From Clostridium sp. CAG:1219 (GTDB lineage Bacteria; Bacillota; Clostridia; TANB77; CAG-465), in contig HF996725.1 of NCBI GenBank assembly GCA_000433335.1, positions 1 through 12,062 on the forward strand: 12,062 nt of DNA, in the 5' to 3' direction. The notes under the pieces were generated by a model. That model was not told where the DNA came from and did no database searches. It saw nothing but the letters and a program-made list of their open reading frames with translations. The translations under genes were made by a program, and so were the position numbers. The number at the start of each line of letters is the position of its first letter. Within the stretch, counting starts at the first letter, position 1. Shown here piece by piece: positions 1 to 6,042 of the stretch.

Positions 1-114
1 TAATGATTTTATACATAAATATTATATAATAAAAATAAATAAAAGTTCAATACTTTTTTCAAAAAATGTTGAAAAAAAATTATCTTTATAGTAATATAAA
101 AGTAAGGAGAACTT
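1..114. other. AT-rich region upstream of rsgA; no gene recognised
   Basis: This stretch is almost entirely A and T. It begins with TAA, which could be the stop codon of an upstream gene, but the frame cannot be known from here. It contains an AT-only inverted repeat (TTTTTTCAA at 54-62, TTGAAAAAA at 69-77, 6-nt loop) with no T-run after it on the plus strand, so it is not a convincing terminator. A TATAAT sits at 25-30 without a recognisable -35 element. In many Bacillota rsgA lies downstream of the prpC-prkC phosphatase/kinase pair, so transcription may come from outside the window. Confidence 0.4.
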
Positions 115-1017
115 ATGGAATATAAAGAATTAAAACAGGGCAAAATTATAGAAATTTTATCAAATATATATGTAGTAAAACTAGATAGTGGAGAATTAAT
201 AAAGGCAAATATAAGGGGAGTGCTAAAGGGAGTAAAAAGTTTAGTAGTTGGAGATGTAGTAGAAGTAGATTTTTTATATGATACATATATAATAAAAAAA
301 GTCCTACCAAGGAACAATTTTTTGATAAGACCTCCGGTAGCAAATATAGACAATTTAATCATTTGTCTATCACTAAAAGATCCAACACCAGATTATTTGT
401 TGCTTGACAAAGAACTTATATTATGTTATGAAAAAAATATTAATCCAATTATTTGCTTAAATAAAGTAGATAATTTAGAGCAAGATAAAAATTTAGAAGA
501 AGAAATAGACTATATTAAAAATGTATATTGTTCTTTAGGAATAAAAGTAATTTTTACAAGTGCCAAAAAACGCCAAGGAATAGAAGGACTAGAGGAAAAT
601 TTAAAAGGAAAAATATCAGCTTTTTCTGGAAATTCTGGTGTTGGAAAATCAAGTCTTATTTCTATAATTACAAAAGATATGTCAATAGAAGTAGGCAATA
701 TATCAAGAAAAAGTCTTAAAGGAAAAAATACTACAAAGTATGTTAGACTTTATGAGCTTGGAGAAAAAACATATATACTAGATACACCAGGCTTTTCTAG
801 CTATGAATTATATGATATAAACTACAAAAAACTTAAGGACTATTATAAAGAATTTAGAGAGTATAAATGTAAGTATGAAGACTGTACACATGTATTTGAA
901 GATGAGTGTAGTGTAAAAGCTGCTGTAAACGATAAAAAGATAGATAAATTAAGATATGAAAGATATAAATATATATATAAAGATTTATACGAAAAGGACA
1001 AAAGAAAATATAAGTAG
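115..1017 (+). CDS. rsgA: Ribosome small-subunit-dependent GTPase A (RsgA)
   Basis: RsgA is a circularly permuted GTPase that binds the 30S subunit late in its maturation and couples GTP hydrolysis to release of the assembled subunit. The 300-residue product has the permuted motif order of the family. An N-terminal OB-fold (about residues 1-70) comes first, followed by G4 NKVD at 116-119 and a G5-like SAK at 149-151. G1 GNSGVGKSS lies at 172-180, a switch with TTKYV near 206-210, and G3 DTPG at 223-226. The C-terminal zinc site is complete: Cys252, Cys257, His259, Cys265. The length is normal. The ATG at 115 has AAGGAG at 104-109 with 5 nt between. The gene heads a tight group with rpe (11-nt gap) and pfkA. 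An rsgA-rpe pairing is common in Bacillota, which supports both assignments. Confidence 0.97.
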   Translation: MEYKELKQGKIIEILSNIYVVKLDSGELIKANIRGVLKGVKSLVVGDVVEVDFLYDTYIIKKVLPRNNFLIRPPVANIDNLIICLSLKDPTPDYLLLDKELILCYEKNINPIICLNKVDNLEQDKNLEEEIDYIKNVYCSLGIKVIFTSAKKRQGIEGLEENLKGKISAFSGNSGVGKSSLISIITKDMSIEVGNISRKSLKGKNTTKYVRLYELGEKTYILDTPGFSSYELYDINYKKLKDYYKEFREYKCKYEDCTHVFEDECSVKAAVNDKKIDKLRYERYKYIYKDLYEKDKRKYK

Positions 1018-1028
1018 GAGTTAAACAT

Positions 1029-1685
1029 ATGAAAAATATTTTAGTTTCCATTTTAAGTGTTGAAGATAAGGTAGGGGCAATAGAAAAATTAAAAGAAAAT
1101 GGAGTCGGAGTACATCTTGATATAATGGATGGAAAGTTTGTAAAATCATTGGGCGTAGAACTTGATATGGCGCAAAGCGTAAAACAAAACAACCTTTTTT
1201 GTGATGTACATCTTATGGTCTCAAAACCGTTAGAAGATGGTTATATAAGTAAAGCTTTAGGTTTAGGAGCAGATTCTATAACAATTCACTATGAAATAGA
1301 AGAATTTGAGAGAGTACTTAGATTTTTACTTTTAGAAAAAAATAAAAGAATGCATAAGGGAAGAAATCTTGAAATTGGTGTAGCTATAAATCCTAAAACA
1401 TCAGTAGATGTGTTAACTAGATTCTATAAGCTTATAGATAAAGTTTTAGTTATGTCGGTTGAACCAGGATATGGCGGGCAGAAATATATAGAGTCTACGG
1501 ATAAGAAAATTGATAAAATAAAAAAACAATTTGGTATAAAAGTAGAAGTAGATGGTGGTATTAATAAAGAAATTATAAAAAAAGACATTATGAAGTATGT
1601 TGATGATTTTGTTATAGGAAGTTATATAACAGGTTCAGATAATATGAAAGACTGCATAAATTTAATTAAGGAGGAAATCAAATGA
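1029..1685 (+). CDS. rpe: Ribulose-phosphate 3-epimerase (divergent)
   Basis: The likely reaction is interconversion of ribulose-5-phosphate and xylulose-5-phosphate in the non-oxidative pentose phosphate pathway, by a cytosolic TIM barrel. The 218-residue product has the expected landmarks. These are Ser7 in a VSIL strand, the HLDIMDG segment with His29, Asp31, Met33 and Asp34, and DVHLMV with His60. They continue with His86, SVEPGYGGQ at 142-150, and VDGGIN with Asp174. His and Asp at these places match the metal ligands and the two acid/base aspartates of the family. The segment after MDG is unusual: typical enzymes read FVPN there, while this one reads FVKS. A related hexulose-phosphate epimerase is therefore possible. 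AGGAG (1016-1020) overlaps the rsgA stop codon and precedes the ATG by 8 nt. The gene overlaps pfkA by 4 nt, suggesting coupled translation. Confidence 0.88.
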   Translation: MKNILVSILSVEDKVGAIEKLKENGVGVHLDIMDGKFVKSLGVELDMAQSVKQNNLFCDVHLMVSKPLEDGYISKALGLGADSITIHYEIEEFERVLRFLLLEKNKRMHKGRNLEIGVAINPKTSVDVLTRFYKLIDKVLVMSVEPGYGGQKYIESTDKKIDKIKKQFGIKVEVDGGINKEIIKKDIMKYVDDFVIGSYITGSDNMKDCINLIKEEIK

Positions 1686-2758
1686 AAAAAATAGCAATCA
1701 TGACAGCAGGAGGAGATTGTGCTGGATTAAATAGTGTAATTAAAACTGTTGTACTTGCAGCTGAAAAAAAAGGAATAGTTGTTGTTGGAATATTAGATGG
1801 TTATAAAGGCTTTGTTGAGAGAAGATATAAAGTATTAGATAGATCGTACGTTACAGATATTGAAACTATGGGAGGTACAATTCTTGGATCTTCAAATAAA
1901 GAATGTCCTTTTCATTACCCATCTAGCACAAAAGTAGGAGAATATGAAGATAGAGTAAAAGATTCTATTGAAGCTTTAAGGAAAATTGGAGTAGAGGGAA
2001 TGATAATCGTTGGAGGAGATGGAACTCTTGATTCTGCAAGAGTTATACACGAGGCAGGAATGCCTGTTGTTGGAATCCCTAAAACAATTGATAACGATAT
2101 GGTGGCAAGTAGTCCAACAATTGGATTTGAAACTGCCATAGAAAATGCTACAAGGGCTATAAGAGATCTTAAGACTACTGCTTATTCTCATAGAAGAGTT
2201 ATGGTGGTAGAAATGATGGGCAGGACGTCTGGGTATTTAACGCTTTATGCAGGATTTGCATCTGGAGCTGATATAATTTTATTGCCAGAAATTGACTATA
2301 ATTTAGATATAGTAACATCTAAGGTAAATGAGATAATGGCGTCTGGTAAAAGATATGTTATAGTTGCAGTATCCGAGGCGGCAAAAGAAAAAGGAAAAGA
2401 GGAAACAATAGGTAGAATTGTAAAAGATAGTTTTGAACAGAAACGTTATGGTGGTATAGCAGAAAAACTTGCACATCAGATAGAAGAACTTACAGGATAT
2501 GAAGCAAGACACATGGTGCTTGGTCATCTTCAAAGAGGAGGAGCGCCAGCAACTGGAGATATAATTTTGGGAGCAAGACTTGCAAATTATGCCCTAAATT
2601 TGCTTCTTGAAGATGAAGCTGGAGTTATAGTTGGGACAAACGAAAATTCTTTAGTTAAGATGAAATTTCCTAAAGAGAGGGTAGCTAGACTACTTGATCT
2701 TAACACAAATGATGTATATAAAACAGCAATAAATATGGATATTTCCTTTGGAATATGA
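1682..2758 (+). CDS. pfkA: 6-phosphofructokinase, mixed-substrate (group III) type
   Basis: This enzyme phosphorylates fructose-6-phosphate to fructose-1,6-bisphosphate, the committed step of glycolysis. The 358-residue product is longer than the roughly 320 residues of classical bacterial PfkA. Visible motifs are the N-terminal phosphate loop TAGGDCAGLN (8-17), GGDGT (111-115), PKTIDND (133-139) with the catalytic Asp137, and MGRTSGY (179-185). At the positions that usually report phosphoryl donor, it has Gly114 (E. coli Gly104, ATP-like) and Lys134 (E. coli Gly124, PPi-like). ATP is the more likely donor because the first position dominates in characterised relatives, but this is inference. 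AAGGAGG (1668-1674) lies inside the end of rpe, 7 nt before the ATG. No GC-rich terminator follows, so some transcripts may read on into lexA. Confidence 0.94.
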   Translation: MKKIAIMTAGGDCAGLNSVIKTVVLAAEKKGIVVVGILDGYKGFVERRYKVLDRSYVTDIETMGGTILGSSNKECPFHYPSSTKVGEYEDRVKDSIEALRKIGVEGMIIVGGDGTLDSARVIHEAGMPVVGIPKTIDNDMVASSPTIGFETAIENATRAIRDLKTTAYSHRRVMVVEMMGRTSGYLTLYAGFASGADIILLPEIDYNLDIVTSKVNEIMASGKRYVIVAVSEAAKEKGKEETIGRIVKDSFEQKRYGGIAEKLAHQIEELTGYEARHMVLGHLQRGGAPATGDIILGARLANYALNLLLEDEAGVIVGTNENSLVKMKFPKERVARLLDLNTNDVYKTAINMDISFGI

Positions 2759-2775
2759 AAAAATAAATAAAATAT

Positions 2776-2802
2776 AAACTTTTGTTTGACAAGCAAATGT
2801 TT
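2776..2802 (+). promoter_or_regulatory. Two candidate LexA boxes in the lexA promoter
   Basis: The Gram-positive LexA box is GAACnnnnGTTC-like. AAACTTTTGTTT (2776-2787) matches each half-site except for its outer base and ends on the -35 element. AAGCAAATGTTT (2791-2802) is a poorer match lying between -35 and -10. Their centres are 15 bp apart. The position over the promoter fits autorepression, but both sites are degenerate in an AT-rich background. Confidence 0.4.
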
Positions 2803-2814
2803 ATATGATATACT
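2786..2814 (+). promoter_or_regulatory. Sigma-A-type promoter of lexA
   Basis: TTGACA (2786-2791) is a perfect -35 hexamer. It is followed after exactly 17 bp by TATACT (2809-2814), one base off the -10 consensus. Transcription would start near 2821, leaving a leader of about 20 nt with AGGAGGT at 2828-2834 and the lexA ATG at 2841. Confidence 0.8.
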
Positions 2815-2840
2815 TTTTTTGACATATAGGAGGTATTTTA

Positions 2841-3446
2841 ATGTATCAGGATTTAACAAGACAAGAAGAAGAGGTTCTTGAATTTATTAAAAAACAAATA
2901 AATATGACAGGTTTTCCACCATCAGTTCGTGAAATTTGTGCAGCCCTAGGATTTAAATCTACATCTTCAGCACATCAATATATATGGAGACTTGCAGATA
3001 AAGGATACATAGACAAAATGAATCTAAAAACTAGAGCTATTAAAATTACAGGAAGTGAGCCTACTATATCTGTACCAATAGTAGGTAAAGTTGCAGCAGG
3101 CGAACCAATACTTGCTACTCAAAACATCGAGGATTATTTTGCAATAGGAGAGAGTTTCTTTAGTCGTAATGCACTTCAAAATGATAATTTCATCTTAAAA
3201 GTACAGGGCGAAAGTATGATTCAAGTAGGAATTAATGATGGAGATTTTATCATAGTTTCAAAACAATCAACTGCAAAAAATGGCGAAATTGTAGTAGCAA
3301 TGATTGATGGCAATGCTACAGTAAAAACATTTTATAAAGAAAAAGATCATATAAGGCTTCAACCAGAAAATGATACTATGGATCCAATAATAGTAAAAGA
3401 TGCTGAAATTGTTGGCAAAGTTATAGGGCTATTTAGAAGATTTTAA
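2841..3446 (+). CDS. lexA: SOS repressor LexA
   Basis: LexA represses DNA-damage genes and cleaves itself when RecA filaments form on single-stranded DNA. The 201-residue product has the standard two-domain layout. The N-terminal winged helix-turn-helix includes SVREICAALGFKST (28-41) as the recognition region. The C-terminal peptidase domain has the Ala86-Gly87 self-cleavage site (VAAGEP), the nucleophile Ser125 in GESM, and the general base Lys162 in ATVKTF. All catalytic parts are intact, so it should be cleavable. AGGAGGT at 2828-2834 is spaced 6 nt from the ATG. The gene has its own promoter with two LexA-box-like palindromes, consistent with autoregulation. A hairpin with a T-run follows at 3458-3507. 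Confidence 0.97.
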   Translation: MYQDLTRQEEEVLEFIKKQINMTGFPPSVREICAALGFKSTSSAHQYIWRLADKGYIDKMNLKTRAIKITGSEPTISVPIVGKVAAGEPILATQNIEDYFAIGESFFSRNALQNDNFILKVQGESMIQVGINDGDFIIVSKQSTAKNGEIVVAMIDGNATVKTFYKEKDHIRLQPENDTMDPIIVKDAEIVGKVIGLFRRF

Positions 3447-3457
3447 TAAAATTTAAC

Positions 3458-3507
3458 AAAAAAACACCAAATTACATACAATGTAGTATGTCGGGAGGTG
3501 TTTTTTT
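3458..3507 (+). terminator. lexA terminator, nested hairpin running into the dpaB start
   Basis: The arms AAAAAAACACC (3458-3468) and GGTGTTTTTTT (3497-3507) pair over 11 bp. The T-run forms the 3' arm, as in bidirectional intrinsic terminators. The 28-nt loop contains a second hairpin, ACATAC (3474-3479) with GTATGT (3486-3491). The last T directly precedes the dpaB ATG at 3508, so the structure is also the leader of dpaB. Confidence 0.7.
3493..3500 (+). promoter_or_regulatory. dpaB ribosome binding site inside the terminator stem
   Basis: GGGAGGTG is the only Shine-Dalgarno candidate for dpaB, ending 7 nt before its ATG. Its GGTG half is base-paired in the 3458-3507 hairpin. A read-through transcript from lexA would therefore hide the site. 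A transcript starting inside the hairpin loop would not. Confidence 0.65.
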
Positions 3508-4086
3508 ATGTTTGAAAATTTGAATATTGGTCTTGGAATTACTGGTTCTTTTTGTAATTTTAAATATATAAAAGAAGTTATATATAGTTTACAAGATGAA
3601 GGAGCAAATGTTATCCCGATTGTATCCGAAAATGTGAAAAGCCTAGATACTAGATTCTATAAGAGTAAAGACTTTTTAGAAATGCTTGAGAGTACAACGA
3701 AAAATAAGGTTATATCATCAATAGTTGAAGCAGAGCCTATAGGTCCGAAGAATATACTTGATATTCTAGTTATTTGTCCATGTACAGGGAATACATTAGC
3801 AAAAATAGCTAACGGAATAACTGATAGTACTATACTTATGGCAATTAAAAGCCATATAAGAAAAAATAAACCTGTTGTTATAGGAATTTCTACAAATGAT
3901 GGACTTGGTGCTGCGTTTGAAAATATAGGCAAAGTAATAAATACAAAAAATTTCTATTTTGTTCCATTTTCTCAAGATGATCCGATAAACAAGCCAAAAT
4001 CATTAGTACTTGATTACTCTTACATACTAGATACAATTAAAGAAGCTCTAGAAAATAGACAGATTCAACCAATTTTATCTAAATAA
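3508..4086 (+). CDS. dpaB: Dipicolinate synthase subunit B (flavoprotein subunit)
   Basis: In Bacillus this protein (SpoVFB) works with SpoVFA (DpaA) in the mother cell to make dipicolinic acid, which is loaded into the spore core as its calcium chelate. The 192-residue product is close to the usual length of about 200. It has the flavoprotein (HFCD-like) features of the family: ITGS (11-14) after the first strand, and CPCTGNTLAKIANGITDS (90-107). STNDGLG (128-134) and PFSQDDP (153-159) follow, and the C-terminus resembles the QPIL ending of SpoVFB. No dpaA lies next to it; upstream is lexA, downstream a convergent foreign-looking gene. The partner may be encoded elsewhere or replaced. The ATG follows its ribosome binding site by 7 nt, and both sit against the lexA terminator hairpin. 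A mother-cell sigma factor would be expected to drive it, but no clear site is visible. Confidence 0.93.
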   Translation: MFENLNIGLGITGSFCNFKYIKEVIYSLQDEGANVIPIVSENVKSLDTRFYKSKDFLEMLESTTKNKVISSIVEAEPIGPKNILDILVICPCTGNTLAKIANGITDSTILMAIKSHIRKNKPVVIGISTNDGLGAAFENIGKVINTKNFYFVPFSQDDPINKPKSLVLDYSYILDTIKEALENRQIQPILSK

Positions 4087-4094
4087 AAACAAAT

Positions 4095-4120
4095 GCTCCC
4101 CAAATTTTTATTTGGGGAGC
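4095..4120. terminator. Terminator between convergent dpaB and the 4180-4464 gene
   Basis: GCTCCCCAAAT (4095-4105) pairs with ATTTGGGGAGC (4110-4120): 11 perfect base pairs closed by a TTTT loop. On the minus strand it is followed by ATTTGTTTTTATTT, a good U-tract, so it best serves the minus-strand gene, about 60 nt beyond its stop codon. On the plus strand it is followed by TATGTCAATAAGG, which is poor in T, so termination of dpaB there may be weaker. Confidence 0.85.
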
Positions 4121-4179
4121 TATGTCAATAAGGACAGCAGTGAAAGGAGAAAGAGAACACTACAGCCTTAGAAAAGGCG

Positions 4180-4464
4180 TTATACTACATCCGCCATGCT
4201 AAACTTAGAAGTGCTATTCATCCAAGCCTTATAAAGCTTGGAATATTCCTCTGGCCTTTCGGCCGAGATTACGATTGGGTTCAGATCATGCGTCTGCTCA
4301 AAGACGCCGATCATACTGTCACCGCTATACACGGCAACCAGTTCTCTTGTAGGAATTTCTCCTTTGTGTTCTGGGAACACAAACACCGATCTGTCAGTGA
4401 ACAGATAGCCCAACAGATCTGTGCCTTTGAAAAACACCTTTTTTACTTTCTTGAAATTCATCAT
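4180..4464 (-). CDS. Unrecognised 94-residue protein, foreign-looking gene
   Basis: I do not recognise this protein. It is short and soluble-looking, with no signal peptide, membrane segment or cysteine motif. It has a basic start (MMNFKKVKKVFFKG), a predicted beta-rich middle including RSVFVFPEH and RELVAVYSGDSMIGVFEQ, then a charged segment ERPEEYSKLYKAW. The start is ATG at 4464, or the adjacent ATG at 4461. AGGAGG at 4470-4475 lies 5 and 8 nt before them. An upstream in-frame ATG at 4485 falls inside a leader hairpin with no ribosome binding site. By hand count GC is about 43% against roughly 30% in neighbours. Codons such as CTG, ATC, TTC, GGC and TCG are frequent here and rarer around it. 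It has its own strong promoter and terminator and opposes every neighbour, which suggests horizontal acquisition. Its reality as a gene is well supported; its function is unknown. Confidence 0.75.
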   Translation of the reverse strand: MMNFKKVKKVFFKGTDLLGYLFTDRSVFVFPEHKGEIPTRELVAVYSGDSMIGVFEQTHDLNPIVISAERPEEYSKLYKAWMNSTSKFSMADVV

Positions 4465-4469
4465 TTTTT

Positions 4470-4488
4470 CCTCCTGGGTAATCACCCA
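4470..4488 (-). promoter_or_regulatory. Leader hairpin abutting the ribosome binding site of the 4180-4464 gene
   Basis: On the minus strand TGGGTGATTACCCA (4488-4475) forms a 5-bp stem with a GATT loop. It shares its last base with the AGGAGG ribosome binding site at 4470-4475. The hairpin lies in the predicted transcript leader of about 44 nt. It could tune ribosome access, protect the 5' end, or bind a protein as a DNA palindrome. Confidence 0.5.
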
Positions 4489-4514
4489 ATAATTAAAATT
4501 TTGCTACAAAAATA

Positions 4515-4543
4515 ATTATAACACAATTATATGCGAAAGTCAA
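4515..4543 (-). promoter_or_regulatory. Near-consensus sigma-A promoter of the 4180-4464 gene
   Basis: On the minus strand TTGACT (4543-4538) is one base off the -35 consensus. It is followed after exactly 17 bp by a perfect TATAAT (4520-4515). Transcription should start near 4508, about 44 nt before the ATG at 4464. It is one of the two best promoters in the window, implying strong vegetative expression unless repressed. Confidence 0.85.
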
Positions 4544-4685
4544 CTTTTTTATGTGAAATTTATGTTAAAAAAACATTGGTATAAAAAGAAAGTAGAATAA
4601 TGTAGAAAAAAGTCGAAAGAGTTTATTTTGAATATACAAAACTAAATAAAATAACTCCTCAATTCTTTTAATTTTAGTATATATA

Positions 4686-4694
4686 TGATATAAT
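4686..4694 (+). promoter_or_regulatory. Extended -10 promoter before rimO
   Basis: TGATATAAT combines a perfect -10 hexamer (4689-4694) with the TG motif of extended -10 promoters. The -35 region is weak (TTTTAA at the 17-bp spacing). Transcription would start near 4701, about 20 nt before the rimO ATG, with GAGGA at 4710-4714 as ribosome binding site. It may drive the whole rimO-to-argS run. Confidence 0.6.
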
Positions 4695-4720
4695 GTAAAA
4701 ATCGAAAGCGAGGAAAAAAT

Positions 4721-6031
4721 ATGAATGTTGGTATTGTAACTCTTGGGTGTTCTAAAAATCAAGTCGATAGTGAAATGATATTAGGACTTTTTAAAAGTGT
4801 TGGATATAATATTGTAAATAAACCTGATGAGGCGGATGTGATAATTATTAACACATGTGGCTTTATTAATTCTGCTAAAAAGGAAGCAATTGATACAATT
4901 TTAGAAATGGCTGAATATAAGAAGAGCAGATGTAAGGCTTTAATTGTTACAGGATGTCTTGCAAAAAGATATAAAGCTGATATTATAAGAGATTTGCCAG
5001 AAGTTGACCTTGTAATTGGAGTTGATGAATATGGCGATATAGGAAATATACTTTCGAAGTTTTTAAGTCAAAAGTTTTTAAATCATAATTTAGATTTTAC
5101 AAGCCGTGTAGTGTCAACAAATTTTCCACTTAGTTATGTAAGAATTTCTGATGGTTGTGATAATAGATGTAGTTATTGTGCAATTCCACTTATTAGAGGA
5201 GCATTTAAATCAAGAAAAATGGAGGATATAATAGGAGAAGTAGAAGGACTTTCTAAAAATGGAATTAGTGAAATTTGTATTATATCACAAGACACTACTA
5301 AATATGGTAAAGATATATATGGTAAACTTATGCTTGCAGAACTTTTAAATAAAATTTCAAAAATTGATGGAATAAAATGGATTAGAATATTATATATGTA
5401 TACATTTGAGGTAACAGATGAACTAATTGAAGAAATTTCATCTAGCCAAAAGATATGTCCATATTTTGACATACCAATTCAACATGGTAGTGACAGAATA
5501 CTAAAGGCTATGAATAGATATGATACTAAAGAAAAAATATATAATTTAGTACATAAAATAAGAGAACGTATTCCAAATGCAATCATAAGAACAACTGTGA
5601 TTACTGGTTTTCCTGGTGAAACAAATGAAGATTTTGAAGAACTAAAAGATTTAATACGTGACTTGAAATTTGATAGGTTAAGTGGATTTACTTACTCAAG
5701 AGAAGAAGATACAAAAGCATACTTTATGAAACCACAAATACCTGAGAAGGTAAAAGTACAAAGATTAAAAGAGATAATGGATATACAAAAAGAAATTTCG
5801 CTAGAACACAACAGGCTTAAAGTTGGAAAAAAATATTCTATTATAGTAGAAAATATTACAGATGATGAAAAATATTTTGTATGTAGATCTTATATGGAAG
5901 CACCAGATGTAGATGGTAGAATATATGTGAAAATTGATGATGCAAGTTCAAAAAAAGCAATTATAGGTGAATATAGTGATGCTAAGATAATAGATTATAA
6001 TGAATATGATCTATTTGCGGAATTTATATAG
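4721..6031 (+). CDS. rimO: Ribosomal protein S12 methylthiotransferase RimO
   Basis: RimO is a radical-SAM enzyme that adds a methylthio group to a conserved aspartate of ribosomal protein S12. The 436-residue product has all three family domains. The N-terminal UPF0004 domain begins with GIVTLGCSKNQVDSE and carries the auxiliary iron-sulfur ligands Cys10, Cys46 and Cys79. The radical-SAM domain has Cys146, Cys150 and Cys153 in GCDNRCSYCAIPLIRG. A TRAM domain occupies about residues 365-436. The LGC-KN-VDSE start and the AIPLIRG segment favour RimO over the tRNA enzyme MiaB. GAGGA at 4710-4714 lies 6 nt before the ATG. The stop codon overlaps the rho ribosome binding site, so the two genes are probably translationally coupled. 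Confidence 0.95.
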   Translation: MNVGIVTLGCSKNQVDSEMILGLFKSVGYNIVNKPDEADVIIINTCGFINSAKKEAIDTILEMAEYKKSRCKALIVTGCLAKRYKADIIRDLPEVDLVIGVDEYGDIGNILSKFLSQKFLNHNLDFTSRVVSTNFPLSYVRISDGCDNRCSYCAIPLIRGAFKSRKMEDIIGEVEGLSKNGISEICIISQDTTKYGKDIYGKLMLAELLNKISKIDGIKWIRILYMYTFEVTDELIEEISSSQKICPYFDIPIQHGSDRILKAMNRYDTKEKIYNLVHKIRERIPNAIIRTTVITGFPGETNEDFEELKDLIRDLKFDRLSGFTYSREEDTKAYFMKPQIPEKVKVQRLKEIMDIQKEISLEHNRLKVGKKYSIIVENITDDEKYFVCRSYMEAPDVDGRIYVKIDDASSKKAIIGEYSDAKIIDYNEYDLFAEFI

Positions 6032-6042
6032 AGGAGGTTATT

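Noticed and set aside
69..97. TTGAAA-17-TAATAT as a promoter for rsgA
   Set aside because: Transcription would start on the ribosome binding site itself, and the region is so AT-rich that such matches are expected by chance.
4165..4178. GCCTT/AAGGC hairpin just past the stop of the minus-strand gene
   Set aside because: It has only five base pairs and no U-tract after it on the minus strand. The 4095-4120 hairpin is a much better terminator.
4122..4202. 26-codon plus-strand frame starting at the ATG after the 4095-4120 hairpin
   Set aside because: The purine-rich GGGGAG ends only 2 nt before the ATG and lies in the terminator stem. The frame runs into the antisense of the 4180-4464 gene.
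4250..4267. GGCC-TTTC-GGCC inverted repeat inside the 4180-4464 gene
   Set aside because: It is short, lies within the coding sequence, and the GGCC halves are self-complementary, so it is probably a by-product of local GC content.
4288..4515. 75-codon plus-strand open frame opposite the foreign-looking gene
   Set aside because: It has no ribosome binding site and sits antisense to a frame with an excellent promoter and AGGAGG. Its length follows from the higher GC content.
4613..4708. Repeated TCGAAAG near 4613 and 4703, with CGAAAG also near 4534, in the region before rimO
   Set aside because: The repeats are short, irregularly spaced and unrelated to any other visible element. I cannot separate them from chance.
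4565..4762. 65-codon minus-strand frame across the rimO promoter
   Set aside because: It is AT-rich low-complexity sequence without a ribosome binding site, and it overlaps the rimO start and promoter.
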